Shown: positions 54,214 through 63,024, numbered from the stretch's first letter. The stretch is DNA of 64,000 bases from Pseudomonas protegens (GCF_013407925.2 NZ_CP060201.1:1550001-1614000), one strand, 5' to 3'. Notes: a model not told the origin generated them from the sequence alone. A program made the numbers and translations.

Positions 54214-55098
54214 ATGAGGCCAGAAATCGCTGTGCTGGATATACAGGGTCAGTATCGGGTTTACACGGAGTTCTATCGCGCAGACGCCGCGGACAAGACC
54301 ATCATTCTGGTCAACGGCTCGATGGCCACCACTGCGTCCTTTGCCCAGACCGTGAAGAACCTGCACCCGCAGTTCAACGTGGTGCTCTACGACCAGCCCT
54401 ACGCGGGCCGCTCCAAGGCCCACAACAAACACGAACGGATGCTCACCAAGGAAGTGGAGGGACAGATCCTTCTGGAGTTGATCGAGCACTTTGCCGCCGA
54501 GCACGTGCTGTCGTTTTCCTGGGGCGGCGCCGCCGCCTTGCAGGCCCTGGCCCAGCGTCCGCGGCGCATCGAGAAAGCCGTGATCAGCTCGTTCTCGCCG
54601 GTGATCAACGAGCCGATGCGCGACTATCTGGAGCGCGGTGTCGACTACCTCGGCAACCTCGACCGCCATCGCGTCGGCCACCTGGTCAACGACACCATCG
54701 GCAAGCACCTGCCCTCGCTGTTCAAGCGCTACAACTATCGCCACGTCAGCAGCCTGGCGGAGCACGAGTACGGGCAGATGCACTTCCACATCAGCCATGT
54801 GCTCAACGGCGACCGGCAGTGCTACTTGCGGGCGGCGAAGAACATCCAGGTGCCGGTGCTGTTTCTCAACGGTGAGTGGGACGAGTACACCTCGGCCAAC
54901 GACGCCAAGCTGTTCGCCGACCATGTGCAGCACGCAAGCTTCAGCACCATCCAGGCCACCGGGCACTTTCTCGACATGGAACACAAGGCCGCCTGCCGCG
55001 ACAGCCGCCAGGCACTGCTGGGATTCCTCAAGCCGGGTCAGTACGACGGTCGAACGCGCGCGCACTATGATCAGCCTCAGCATGCACGGGCGATCTGA
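54214..55098 (+). CDS. phaG: PhaG/RhlA-family (R)-3-hydroxyacyl-ACP acyltransferase
   Basis: 294 residues, alpha/beta-hydrolase fold. The N-terminus MRPEIAVLDIQGQYRVYTEF matches remembered P. putida PhaG, which links fatty-acid synthesis to medium-chain PHA. The catalytic triad falls at S102 (SFSWGGA), D223 (EWDEYT) and H251 (TGHFLDME), the same numbers as in RhlA. The PhaG HX4D motif reads H177-VSSL-A182, so the Asp is absent as in RhlA. With no rhlB or pha gene adjacent, PhaG is preferred on overall similarity. The start is the ATG at 54214; the frame is open 18 codons upstream. Confidence 0.85.
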   Translation: MRPEIAVLDIQGQYRVYTEFYRADAADKTIILVNGSMATTASFAQTVKNLHPQFNVVLYDQPYAGRSKAHNKHERMLTKEVEGQILLELIEHFAAEHVLSFSWGGAAALQALAQRPRRIEKAVISSFSPVINEPMRDYLERGVDYLGNLDRHRVGHLVNDTIGKHLPSLFKRYNYRHVSSLAEHEYGQMHFHISHVLNGDRQCYLRAAKNIQVPVLFLNGEWDEYTSANDAKLFADHVQHASFSTIQATGHFLDMEHKAACRDSRQALLGFLKPGQYDGRTRAHYDQPQHARAI

Positions 55099-55255
55099 CC
55101 ATGCAGCGTCACAGGTGGGCCGGCCGTCCTTGAAAAACCCTGTTTTTCCTGGCGCATGGCCCACCTGCGGCGAACAGCGATGACACGCAAGCACAGGTCA
55201 GATAAAGAAAAACTTCAAATCTGCGGCCACATCTGGTACAAAGTCAGCCGTTCGA

Positions 55256-55329
55256 GCGGGTGTCGTATAATGGCATTACTCCAGCTTCCCAAGCTGATAA
55301 CGAGGGTTCGATTCCCTTCACCCGCTCCA
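55256..55329 (+). tRNA. tRNA-Gly (anticodon CCC)
   Basis: 74-nt tRNA with acceptor GCGGGTG/CACCCGC, discriminator T and encoded CCA. The anticodon loop TTCCCAA gives CCC and the T-arm carries GGTTCGATTCC. It reads GGG codons. Confidence 0.96.
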
Positions 55330-55337
55330 CTTCCCCC

Positions 55338-55357
55338 ATCTGCGAGTTAGCGCAGAT
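55338..55357 (+). terminator. Small hairpin after tRNA-Gly
   Basis: ATCTGCG-AGTTAG-CGCAGAT, nine bases after the tRNA. There is no T-tract, so it may be a processing or weak termination signal. Confidence 0.35.
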
Positions 55358-55444
55358 CCGCAAAACCGCTTTTCAGTCGTTGAACTCAAGCGACAACTTC
55401 TCTTCCAAGCTTCAAGCCTGACGACTCAAGCCCCAGCCTTGTGC

Positions 55445-55873
55445 CTAGCCCGGCCGATCGCTGCTGGCCAGAAAAGCCGCATAGTTATCTGCAACAACGG
55501 TTGTCCGGCCAGTCTCATGCGACCACAGCACCACCACGGGCTCCGCGGCCTGGCCCAGTACGGCGTAATCGAAGCAGTAGTAGTCGCCGGTGCCGAACTG
55601 AGCGAACGGCAGCCAGCGGGAGAAGCCCGCCGAATCAGTGCAGACGCTGTCCTGCCACGCCTGCCAGCCACCCTCGAAATGCCGGACTATCGACTCCCAG
55701 GTCTTGCGCGGATCGCGCGCATCAAAGACCGGAAACACTTCCAGAGCCCCCAGTGCCTTGCCGTTGTGATCCAGAAGCCACTCGACGAACGATCCGGGCA
55801 AGGTTCGCCCCAATGCCGTCTCGGCAGAACGGATCGCCTCGATGGTCGTGCCTATCACTCTCGCTTTGCCCAT
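55445..55873 (-). CDS. SMI1/KNR4 family protein
   Basis: 142 residues. Features of the SMI1/KNR4 (SUKH) fold: AIRSAETALGRTLPGSFVEWLLDHNGK-type N-terminal helix and turn, LEVFPVFD, and WLPFAQFGTGDYYCFDY with the aromatic GDYYC core. In bacteria this fold is often an immunity protein to contact-dependent or T6SS toxins, but also occurs alone. No toxin gene is adjacent here. The start is the ATG at 55873 with GCGAGGA upstream; a GTG nine codons earlier is possible. Confidence 0.8.
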   Translation of the reverse strand: MGKARVIGTTIEAIRSAETALGRTLPGSFVEWLLDHNGKALGALEVFPVFDARDPRKTWESIVRHFEGGWQAWQDSVCTDSAGFSRWLPFAQFGTGDYYCFDYAVLGQAAEPVVVLWSHETGRTTVVADNYAAFLASSDRPG

Positions 55874-56140
55874 GAATCCTCGCTGGCTACAGGCCACCAT
55901 CGGGAAGATTCAGCAGGCCTTGGCCGGCGATTGTGCTCCTGACAATCGGCGCGCGCCAAGCACCCGGCGATAGCCCGGCCTGGCCAATTGGCTAAGATAT
56001 CCGGCCTGTTTCCCCGTACCCCCTGCCCGGCCATCGACGATACCTGCGTCGCGCCCTCCGAGGGACAAGCCCCTCAGCCGCTTCTTTTGCATGATTCGCC
56101 CGACATCACGGGCTGCACACGAACCTGAAGGAACTGCGAA

Positions 56141-56869
56141 ATGACCCAGAACATTTACGACGACCCGAGCTTTTTCCAGGGTTATAGCCAACTGGGCCGC
56201 TCCATCGGCGGCCTGGATGCGGCACCAGAATGGCCGGCCCTGCAAGCCCTACTGCCACCGATGAACGGCCTTCGGGTGCTAGACCTGGGCTGCGGCTATG
56301 GCTGGTTCAGCCGTTGGGCCAGCGAACAGGGGGCCCAGCAGGTGCTGGGTCTGGACGTTTCGCAAAAGATGCTGGCGACCGCCCGCGCCCACACCTCGGC
56401 GCCCAACATCGATTATCAGCAGGCCGACCTGGAACACCTGAGCCTGCCCAGTTGCAGCGTCGACCTGGCCTACAGCTCCCTGGCCCTGCATTACATCAAG
56501 GACCTGCGCGGCCTGTTCGCCCAGGTCTACGCCGCCCTGGTGCCGGGGGCGCGTCTGGTGTTCTCCATCGAGCACCCGATTTTCATGGCTCCACGCAATC
56601 CGGGCTGGCAGGTGGACGACCAGGGCCGCAAGTCCTGGCCTCTGGACAGCTACCAGCAGGAAGGCGAACGGATCACCCATTGGCTGGCCGAGGGGGTGAT
56701 CAAGCAGCACCGCACCCTGGGCACCCTGCTCAACACCCTGATCGCTACGGGGTTCAACATTCGCCACGTCGAGGAATGGGGACCGAGCGCCCAGCAAGTG
56801 CTGGATCAACCGGCCCTGGAAGAAGAGCGCGAGCGACCGATGATGTTGCTGGTGGCCGCCCAACGCTGA
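56141..56869 (+). CDS. Class I SAM-dependent methyltransferase
   Basis: 242 residues. SAM-binding motif I RVLDLGCGYGWFSRW is at about 45-59, followed by LGLDVSQKML (motif II) and VDLAYSSLALHYI (motif IV), and FSIEHPIFM. This is a Methyltransf_11/UbiE-like fold. The DDPSFFQGYSQLGRS N-terminus and HPIF motif recall small-molecule methyltransferases, but the substrate is unknown. Single gene with AAGGAACTGCGAA upstream of the ATG; convergent with the EAL gene. Confidence 0.87.
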   Translation: MTQNIYDDPSFFQGYSQLGRSIGGLDAAPEWPALQALLPPMNGLRVLDLGCGYGWFSRWASEQGAQQVLGLDVSQKMLATARAHTSAPNIDYQQADLEHLSLPSCSVDLAYSSLALHYIKDLRGLFAQVYAALVPGARLVFSIEHPIFMAPRNPGWQVDDQGRKSWPLDSYQQEGERITHWLAEGVIKQHRTLGTLLNTLIATGFNIRHVEEWGPSAQQVLDQPALEEERERPMMLLVAAQR

Positions 56870-56915
56870 AGCGGCCGCCATGGCGCGACCGCCCCGGCAG
56901 GCATGTCCGGCATGG

Positions 56916-58691
56916 CTAGAAGCCCTGCTGCAAGGGAAAGCGCCGGGCGCCGCTGCGGGCGAGGAATTTTTCCTGGGCCATGGGCCGGGCCAGGAAGTAG
57001 CCCTGGGCCTCGTCGCAACCAAAGGCCCGCAGCATCTGCAGACATTTGAAACTCTCGATGCCCTCGGCCACGGTGCGGTAGCCCAGTTCCCGGGCCAGGG
57101 CGATCACCGAGCGGGTGATCTTCTGGTGCTGGGCGCTGCTCTCCAGGTCAGTGACCATGGATTTGTCGAGCTTCACCACATTGGCCGGGATCTGGTGCAG
57201 GTAGGCGAAGTTGCTGTAGCCGGTGCCAAAGTCGTCGATGGCCACATCCATGCCCAGGCCGCGAATCTTGCTCAGCTGATCCAGCACCTTGGGGTTGGAA
57301 CGCAGCCAGGCACCTTCGGTGATTTCCACCTCCAGGCGCTGCGGGTCGATGCGATGACGCCGGCAGGCATCGCGCAGCACATCGGCAATGTCCTGATCCT
57401 CGAAATCCTGGGGCGAGAGGTTGATCGACAGACGCTGCACGTCGCTGGAACTCCAGCGGTGCAGACGCTCCAGCACGGCATTGATCACCCAATGGGTCAC
57501 CCGGTGGATCAGCGCATTGCGCTCCATGACCGGAATGAACTCGGCCGGTGAAATCGGCCCCAGCCACGGATGATCCCAGCGGATCAATGCCTCGGCGCTG
57601 ACCTGGGCGCCGTCGGGCAGGGCAAAGCGCGGCTGGAACATCAGGTAGATCTGCCCGCTGTCCAGGGCTTCGCTGATGTCCGAGGCGAGGTTGAAGGCCC
57701 GCCGATAGGCCTGGTCACGCACCCCATCGTAAGGCGCCCAGGTGCTGCGGTTGAGGGTCGCCAGCTCCAGGGCGAACATGGCCTTGCGCAGCACGTCGGA
57801 TACCGCGTCGCGGTCCGTGGAAAACTCCACCGTGCCCGCACACACCCCGGGAATCATCGGCAGTTCCAGGCCCGGCGGCTGGCGGCGCAGGCGGCGCACC
57901 AAGCCTTCCAGAAAGCGCTCGATCCCCGGGGCCGCCGGCAGCAGGAACCCGAAGCGCTTGACCGATACGTGATACACCCGCACATGCCGCCCCAGGTAGG
58001 CGAGCAGTTGCTGGGCCAGGAAGCGCACGATGGTTTCGAACGGCGCCAGGCCCATGGCCAGGGTCAGTTCGTGGGCCACGGCCATGTCCACCGCATCCAC
58101 CAGCACCAGCACGCGCCTTTCTCCCGGGTGTTCATCCGCCAGGTCGTACAGATCGCTCTGGAACTGTTCACGGTTGGGCAGGCAGCTCACCGGGTCGCGC
58201 CGGGTCAGGCGCTGGCGATGCTCGATCTGCTCCATCACCAGCGACGCCAAGTCGCGCAATTGCTGGCGCTCGGCGGCGTTCAGGCGCTGGGGCTGCTTGT
58301 CGATGACGCACAGGCTGCCAATCGCATGTCCGGTGGAGGTGATCAGCGGCGCACCGGCATAAAAACCGATGCTCGGATCATCAGTCACCAGGGGATTGGC
58401 GTGAAAACGCACATCCTGGCGGGCGTTTTCCACCTCGAACACATCATCGTTTCTGATGGTGTACGCGCAGAACGATTGCTCGATGGGGGTCTGCTCGGCC
58501 GCAAACCCCACCCGCGACTTGAACCACTGCCGATCACGGTCCACCAGGGTGATCAACGCCGTGGGCACCTTGAAATACTCGGCGGCCAACCGGCAGATGC
58601 GGTCGAAGCGCTCGCAACGGGCGGTATCCAGCAGTTCCAGGGCATACAGGGCAGCCAGGCGCTGCTCCTCGGCCAACGCCTTATCGGGCAT
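56916..58691 (-). CDS. GAF / degenerate GGDEF / EAL protein (probable c-di-GMP phosphodiesterase)
   Basis: 591 residues, cytoplasmic. An N-terminal GAF domain (about 22-155), a degenerate GGDEF (about 165-325; the active-site loop reads SVKRFGF) and a C-terminal EAL domain (about 340-580). The EAL active-site set is intact: EAL itself (SAEALIRW about 367), INLSP, EITEGAW, DDFGTGYS about 485, KLDKSM, AEGIES and QGYFLARP. It should hydrolyse c-di-GMP, perhaps gated by GAF ligand or by GTP on the GGDEF remnant. No transmembrane segment. Confidence 0.9.
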   Translation of the reverse strand: MPDKALAEEQRLAALYALELLDTARCERFDRICRLAAEYFKVPTALITLVDRDRQWFKSRVGFAAEQTPIEQSFCAYTIRNDDVFEVENARQDVRFHANPLVTDDPSIGFYAGAPLITSTGHAIGSLCVIDKQPQRLNAAERQQLRDLASLVMEQIEHRQRLTRRDPVSCLPNREQFQSDLYDLADEHPGERRVLVLVDAVDMAVAHELTLAMGLAPFETIVRFLAQQLLAYLGRHVRVYHVSVKRFGFLLPAAPGIERFLEGLVRRLRRQPPGLELPMIPGVCAGTVEFSTDRDAVSDVLRKAMFALELATLNRSTWAPYDGVRDQAYRRAFNLASDISEALDSGQIYLMFQPRFALPDGAQVSAEALIRWDHPWLGPISPAEFIPVMERNALIHRVTHWVINAVLERLHRWSSSDVQRLSINLSPQDFEDQDIADVLRDACRRHRIDPQRLEVEITEGAWLRSNPKVLDQLSKIRGLGMDVAIDDFGTGYSNFAYLHQIPANVVKLDKSMVTDLESSAQHQKITRSVIALARELGYRTVAEGIESFKCLQMLRAFGCDEAQGYFLARPMAQEKFLARSGARRFPLQQGF

Positions 58692-58987
58692 ACGCCGTCT
58701 CGGGCAGGATCAACACACTCATCAGCAACCTATCTCACTCACGCGGGGATATAACGACACCCGGAAACCGGGCCGAACCTTGAAGTAATGGCATTACGAC
58801 ATCCATCGACAGCATGACGCAGTGACTAGTGCTTGCCAATTCCATCCGTCGGACGAACGGTCGACGGCAAGCGTCCGAACCCTTCGTTGAAACACTTGAT
58901 CTAGAGCGATCTACCCTGGAAGGTAAAGCTCAGCCAGGCCGCGCTGCGACGCTATACCGCTGCCCTCTCCATCCGGAAAACCGCCCC

Positions 58988-60526
58988 ATGCCAAGGCCCC
59001 ATACGTTGCATCGTTGCCTGTACCTGGCGAGCGCCCTGACCGTGCTCCTGCCGATCCTTGCCCAGGCCGCCGAGCCCCAGCCCCCCAGCGCCGCCGACAT
59101 CGCCTGGCTCAGGCGCGACGGCTTCGATCTGGACACCGCGCAACTCCAGCGCCTGCGCCAACTGGGCCGCAACGGCTTGCTCGAAGCGCAACTGCAAGAC
59201 CGCCTGCGCGAGCCGTTGCCAGCGGCAATCGACGCCCTGCTGCGCAGCTACCCGGCGCTGAACGGCTCGACCCCGGCCTTGCTCCAGGACTTCAAGCAAC
59301 ATCAGGAGCAGCTCAAGGCCATGCCCGAAGGCGAGGCCCGCAACCAGGCCAAGCAGGACCTTCGCCAGCGGGCCAACCAGCTCGCCGAGCAGACCCAGTC
59401 CGCTGTGCTGCTGCAGGCCATCTATGGCCCCAACCAGCTCAAGGAGCAGTTGGTGCTGTTCTGGCTCAATCACTTCAGCGTGTTCCAGGGCAAGGGCCAG
59501 GTGCGGCTGCTGAGCGCCGATTACGTGAACGAGGCGATTCGCCCCCATGCCCTGGGCAAGTTCAAGGACCTGCTGCTGGCCACCCTGCAAAGCCCGGCGA
59601 TGCTCGAATACCTCGACAACAACCAGAACGCCAAGGGCCGGCTCAACGAAAACTACGCCCGTGAGCTGCTGGAGTTGCACACCCTGGGCGTGGCGGCCGG
59701 CTACAGCCAGGAGGATGTGCAGCAATTGGCACTGATCCTGACCGGCGCCGGGTTGATGCCCCTGGACGGTCGCCAACAACGCTTCCCCCGGCCCTTGCAG
59801 CCGCTGGTGGTGCAACAGGGTCTGTTCCAGTTCAACCCCAAGCGCCACGACTTCAGCGACAAGCACCTGCTCGGCCACTCCATCAAAGGCAGCGGCTACG
59901 ACGAGATCACCCAGGCCATCGACCTGATCACCCGGCAACCGGCCTGCGCCCAGTTAATCTCGCGCAAGCTGGCCCAGTACTTTGTCGCTGACGAACCGCC
60001 AGCGGCCCTGGTGGCCCGCATGGCCAAGACCTTCCACGACAGCGACGGCGACATCGCCCAGGTCATGCGTACGCTGATGCAGTCGCCGGAGTTGCTGCAA
60101 GCGGCCGGCAAGAAATTCAAGGACCCGCAACAGTTCGTGGTGTCGGCGCTGCGCCTGACCTATGACGGCAAGCCCGTGGCCAACCCGCGACCACTGCTCA
60201 ACTGGCTGAATCAGCTGGGCCAGCCGGTGTTCGGGCGGATTACCCCCGACGGCTGGCCACTGCTGGCCAGTGGCTGGTCGAGCTCCGGGCAGATGGCCAA
60301 GCGCTTTGAAATCGCCCGGGCCATAGGTTCGGGCAACAACCGGCTGTTCACCGCCGAAGGCAGCACGGTGCCGGGGCCAGGGTTTCCAATGATCACCACA
60401 CCGATGTACTACCAGGCAATCGCACCGCATCTTTCCAGCGCCACCCGCAACGCCCTGGAACAGGCCATCTCGCCCCAGGAGTGGAACACCTTCCTGCTGT
60501 CCTCACCGGACTTCAACAACCGCTGA
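58988..60526 (+). CDS. DUF1800 family secreted protein
   Basis: 512 residues. Signal peptide MPRPHTLHRCLYLASALTVL ending AQAAEPQ. DUF1800 features: QLKEQLVLFWLNHFSVFQGKG, NENYARELLELHTLGV, and YSQEDVQQLALILTGAGL, then RLTYDGKPVANPRPLLNWL and the GWPDG-like PDGWPLLASGW. The family is nearly always found before a DUF1501 gene, as here (42 bases). The biochemical role is unknown; the family is known to be widespread in bacteria and secreted. The start is the ATG at 58988; upstream sequence is not coding-like. Confidence 0.9.
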   Translation: MPRPHTLHRCLYLASALTVLLPILAQAAEPQPPSAADIAWLRRDGFDLDTAQLQRLRQLGRNGLLEAQLQDRLREPLPAAIDALLRSYPALNGSTPALLQDFKQHQEQLKAMPEGEARNQAKQDLRQRANQLAEQTQSAVLLQAIYGPNQLKEQLVLFWLNHFSVFQGKGQVRLLSADYVNEAIRPHALGKFKDLLLATLQSPAMLEYLDNNQNAKGRLNENYARELLELHTLGVAAGYSQEDVQQLALILTGAGLMPLDGRQQRFPRPLQPLVVQQGLFQFNPKRHDFSDKHLLGHSIKGSGYDEITQAIDLITRQPACAQLISRKLAQYFVADEPPAALVARMAKTFHDSDGDIAQVMRTLMQSPELLQAAGKKFKDPQQFVVSALRLTYDGKPVANPRPLLNWLNQLGQPVFGRITPDGWPLLASGWSSSGQMAKRFEIARAIGSGNNRLFTAEGSTVPGPGFPMITTPMYYQAIAPHLSSATRNALEQAISPQEWNTFLLSSPDFNNR

Positions 60527-60568
60527 GCACGCGCCAACCGGCTGCGCGCCACCTGACCAGGAACCGCC

Positions 60569-61765
60569 ATGAATCGTCGCCAACTGCTGATTGCCGCAGC
60601 CGCCGCAGCCGCCCTGCCCGGCCTGTCGTTTTCCGCCCGGCTGTTCGCCGCGCCGGCCGCCGCGCCGCGTACCCTGCTGGTGTTCCTGCGCGGCGGCTAC
60701 GACTGCAACAACCTGCTGGTGCCCTACAGCAGCGACTTCTACTACGAGTCGCGGCCGAACCTGGCGATCGCCCGACCTGACGCGCACAACCCGCAAAGCG
60801 CCATCGCCCTGGACAGCCACTGGGGCCTGAACCCGGTGCTGCGCGACTCGCTGTACCCGCTGTGGCAGCGCAAGGAAATGGCCTTCGTGCCCTTTGCCGG
60901 CACCGACGACCTGTCGCGCAGCCACTTCGAAACCCAGGACAGCATCGAGGCCGGCCAGCCGAGCCAGCCAGGCCGGCGCTACGATTCGGGCTTTCTCGCA
61001 CGCTTGGCCCGGCAAGTGCCCGACAGCGCGCCAATGGCTTTCACCGACGCCCTGCCCCTGAGCTTCCAGGGTGGCCGGGACATTCCCAACCTGTCCCTGC
61101 GCAGTGCCGGCAAAGTGCCCTTCGACGCGCGCCAGGCGAACATTCTGTCGTCCATGTACCAGCACACGCCCTACGCCGCGGCGGCCAGCGACGGTCTGGC
61201 CTTGCGCCAGAAAGTCTCCCAGGAGCTGCAGCAAGAGATGCTCGCGGCCAATCGCGGGGCCGCCAATGCGCAGGACTTCGCCACTCAGACCCGGCGCATG
61301 GCCAGCCTGATGCGCGAGCAATACCGCCTGGGTTTTGTCGACGTCGGCGGCTGGGACACCCACGTCAACCAGGGCAGCACCCAGGGCCCGTTGGCCAACA
61401 ACCTGGCCAACCTCGGGCAGGGGCTGGCGGCCTATGCAGAAGCCATGGGCGAGCACTGGAACAACAGCCTGGTGATCGTGGTGTCCGAATTCGGCCGGAC
61501 CTTTCGCGAGAATGGCGCCAAGGGCACCGATCACGGCCACGGCACGGTGTACTGGGTGCTCGGCGGCGCTGTACGCGGTGGGCGCCTGGCCGGCGAACAG
61601 GTGGCGGTGAATGCCCAGAGCCTGCTGCAGAACCGCGACTATCCGGTGCTCAACAACTACCGTGATCTGCTCGGTGGCCTGTTGGCCAAAACCTGGGGGC
61701 TGACGGGCGCCCAGGTGCAGGAAGTGTTCCCCCACTCCCGGCCCAACGCCCTGGGGCTGGTCTGA
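60569..61765 (+). CDS. DUF1501 family protein with Tat-like signal
   Basis: 398 residues. The N-terminus MNRRQLLIAAAAAAALPGLS has paired Arg before a hydrophobic run, consistent with Tat export, with cleavage after RLFA. DUF1501 motifs: LLVFLRGGYDCNNLLVPY, SRSHFETQDSIE, DVGGWDTHVNQG, SLVIVVSEFGRTFREN and DHGHGTVYWVLGG. It resembles sulfatase/alkaline-phosphatase superfamily proteins, but no activity is established. It forms a two-gene operon with the DUF1800 gene. Confidence 0.9.
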   Translation: MNRRQLLIAAAAAAALPGLSFSARLFAAPAAAPRTLLVFLRGGYDCNNLLVPYSSDFYYESRPNLAIARPDAHNPQSAIALDSHWGLNPVLRDSLYPLWQRKEMAFVPFAGTDDLSRSHFETQDSIEAGQPSQPGRRYDSGFLARLARQVPDSAPMAFTDALPLSFQGGRDIPNLSLRSAGKVPFDARQANILSSMYQHTPYAAAASDGLALRQKVSQELQQEMLAANRGAANAQDFATQTRRMASLMREQYRLGFVDVGGWDTHVNQGSTQGPLANNLANLGQGLAAYAEAMGEHWNNSLVIVVSEFGRTFRENGAKGTDHGHGTVYWVLGGAVRGGRLAGEQVAVNAQSLLQNRDYPVLNNYRDLLGGLLAKTWGLTGAQVQEVFPHSRPNALGLV

Positions 61766-61794
61766 AGTCTCGGCCAGGCAGCCGGATAAACACG

Positions 61795-61824
61795 AAAAAA
61801 AAGAGCGATCCGAAGATCGCCCTT
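61795..61824 (-). terminator. Intrinsic terminator reading on the minus strand
   Basis: The minus strand reads AAGGGCGATC-TTCG-GATCGCTCTT followed by eight T residues in total: a 10-bp stem with one mismatch, a TTCG tetraloop and a strong U-tract. No minus-strand protein gene lies upstream within 1.2 kb. Confidence 0.85.
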
Positions 61825-61970
61825 GAGGCTTGCCAGCCGATGCCTCGGGCCACTGGCCACGACAGACTCTTGGCGATCTGCCGTGCATCCGCAGCAAGCC
61901 ATTTGCCCCCTGTTAGCGCCTCGCTCCTGCTTGGCGTGCCGATCTTTTTAGCAGCTGGCAACTGTCTGCT
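61801..61970 (-). ncRNA. Candidate small RNA ending at the orphan terminator
   Basis: Upstream of the minus-strand terminator the sequence can fold: GAGGC (loop about 12) GCCTC, a TGGCCAGTGGCCC segment, and GGCGATC pairs. GGA motifs occur (CAGGAGCG, GCGGATGC). The 5' end is not determined; 120-170 nt is a guess. The evidence is the orphan terminator plus foldability; I do not recognise a known family. Confidence 0.35.
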
Positions 61971-62107
61971 TGCTGAACCCGGATGCAACCCGGGCCAGGA
62001 TGCCTGCGCCCACCCAGCGACCCGAGACGCTTGCCAAACGGCGCAAAACAGCCAAGCATGCGCCGCCCGCGCCCTGGGCGCCCCTCGCTCACGGAAGGAG
62101 CCGAACC

Positions 62108-62395
62108 TTGAAAAAACTGCTGTTCCTGCTCGCCCTCATCCTGTTGCTGCTGCTCAATGTCGGTTACTACACCGAGCTGGAAGAGGCTGAAACCCACACC
62201 CGCTGGTTTCTCAAGCAAGCCCCGACCCTGCGCCTGGAGTTTTTCAACATCCACGCCAATGACGGTGATTACCGGCGCGTGGAAAAACTCAGCGACGAAC
62301 AACGGCAGATGATCATCGACTACTGCAAATACCGCCTGGGGATCGACACCCAGGTCACCACCCAAGCCGATGTGGAGCGTTGCGCCAAGCTCTAG
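62108..62395 (+). CDS. Small membrane-anchored hypothetical protein
   Basis: 95 residues beginning MKKLLFLLALILLLLLNVGY, an N-terminal membrane anchor or signal. The soluble part has LEFFNIHANDGDYRRVEKLS and ends with two cysteines (DYCKYRLG and VERCAKL). I chose the TTG at 62108 because GGAAGGAG precedes it by the right distance; the frame is open further upstream but that part is basic and unlike a signal sequence. Function unknown. Confidence 0.6.
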   Translation: MKKLLFLLALILLLLLNVGYYTELEEAETHTRWFLKQAPTLRLEFFNIHANDGDYRRVEKLSDEQRQMIIDYCKYRLGIDTQVTTQADVERCAKL

Positions 62396-62649
62396 GACAA
62401 CGCTCTGCGGGCAATCCTAGGCCCTCGCCCGCAGCTTTGGTACTCGTCTCATGTTGCCCGGACAAACCCGCGCCTATGGTCGCAACGGCCCGGCTGCGCA
62501 ACGCCCGCTATTGGCCTGCGCGCCGCTGCCCCGGCCCGCCGCGCGTCCCGGGGTGGTATGGTGGCCGGCTGCCCTGCGTGCCGGGGCTCACTGGAGGAGC
62601 AATACGCTGAACGCCTGGTCGTGAAGCTTGAGGAGGTCACTGAAGAGAT

Positions 62650-63024
62650 ATGTGTAACGCCAAAGACATCTACACAGCGGGTTGGGTCCTGGTGGTCATG
62701 TCCGGGCTGGTGTCCCTGACGATCCAGGTGTACCTGGGCTATTTCAGGCTCGATGACATGGTCAGGCACCTGGCGCGCTGCCGGGTCATCGCCATCCGCC
62801 TGCCACTTCTGGGCAAGGATCCCCTGAGCCGCTTCTTCATGCTGCTGTGCATCGGCGCCCTGTTCGCCATGCCCCACTTGTTCCTGCGCAGCGGCGGCAT
62901 GAACGCCAAGGACTACCGGAAATTCCCCCTGGGCCTGAAGTGCCTGATCAATCTGTTCCAGCTCGCGGCCCTGGCCGCCGCAATCGCCTTCCTGGTGCTG
63001 TGGTGGGTCAGCCGTCACCTCTGA
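62650..63024 (+). CDS. Hypothetical integral membrane protein
   Basis: 124 residues with three clear transmembrane segments: AGWVLVVMSGLVSLTIQVYL (about 10-29), FFMLLCIGALFAMPHLFL (about 62-79) and LFQLAALAAAIAFLVLWWV (about 102-120). GAAGAG precedes the ATG. I do not recognise a family. It is flanked by a small membrane protein gene upstream and a convergent GNAT gene. Confidence 0.6.
   Translation: MCNAKDIYTAGWVLVVMSGLVSLTIQVYLGYFRLDDMVRHLARCRVIAIRLPLLGKDPLSRFFMLLCIGALFAMPHLFLRSGGMNAKDYRKFPLGLKCLINLFQLAALAAAIAFLVLWWVSRHL

Larger units (their letters stand above)
61766..62107. other. Gene-free stretch holding an orphan minus-strand terminator
   Basis: 342 bases between the DUF1501 gene and a small plus-strand gene. 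I see no protein-coding frame I accept. It contains the minus-strand terminator at 61795-61824 and several potential stems on the same strand (GAGGC/GCCTC; GGCCAGTGGCC), consistent with a structured RNA. Confidence 0.5.

Noticed and set aside
54214..55098. Assignment as RhlA (rhamnolipid HAA synthase)
   Set aside because: No rhlB or rhlC is adjacent and the N-terminal and central sequence follow PhaG; the RhlA-like residue 182 is reported separately.
55156..55350. 64-codon frame running through tRNA-Gly
   Set aside because: It spans the tRNA gene; the C-terminal TRVRFPSPAP segment is translated tRNA sequence.
55445..55873. Toxin-immunity system centred on the SMI1/KNR4 gene
   Set aside because: No polymorphic toxin, Rhs, VgrG or CDI gene lies next to it; neighbours are a tRNA and a methyltransferase.
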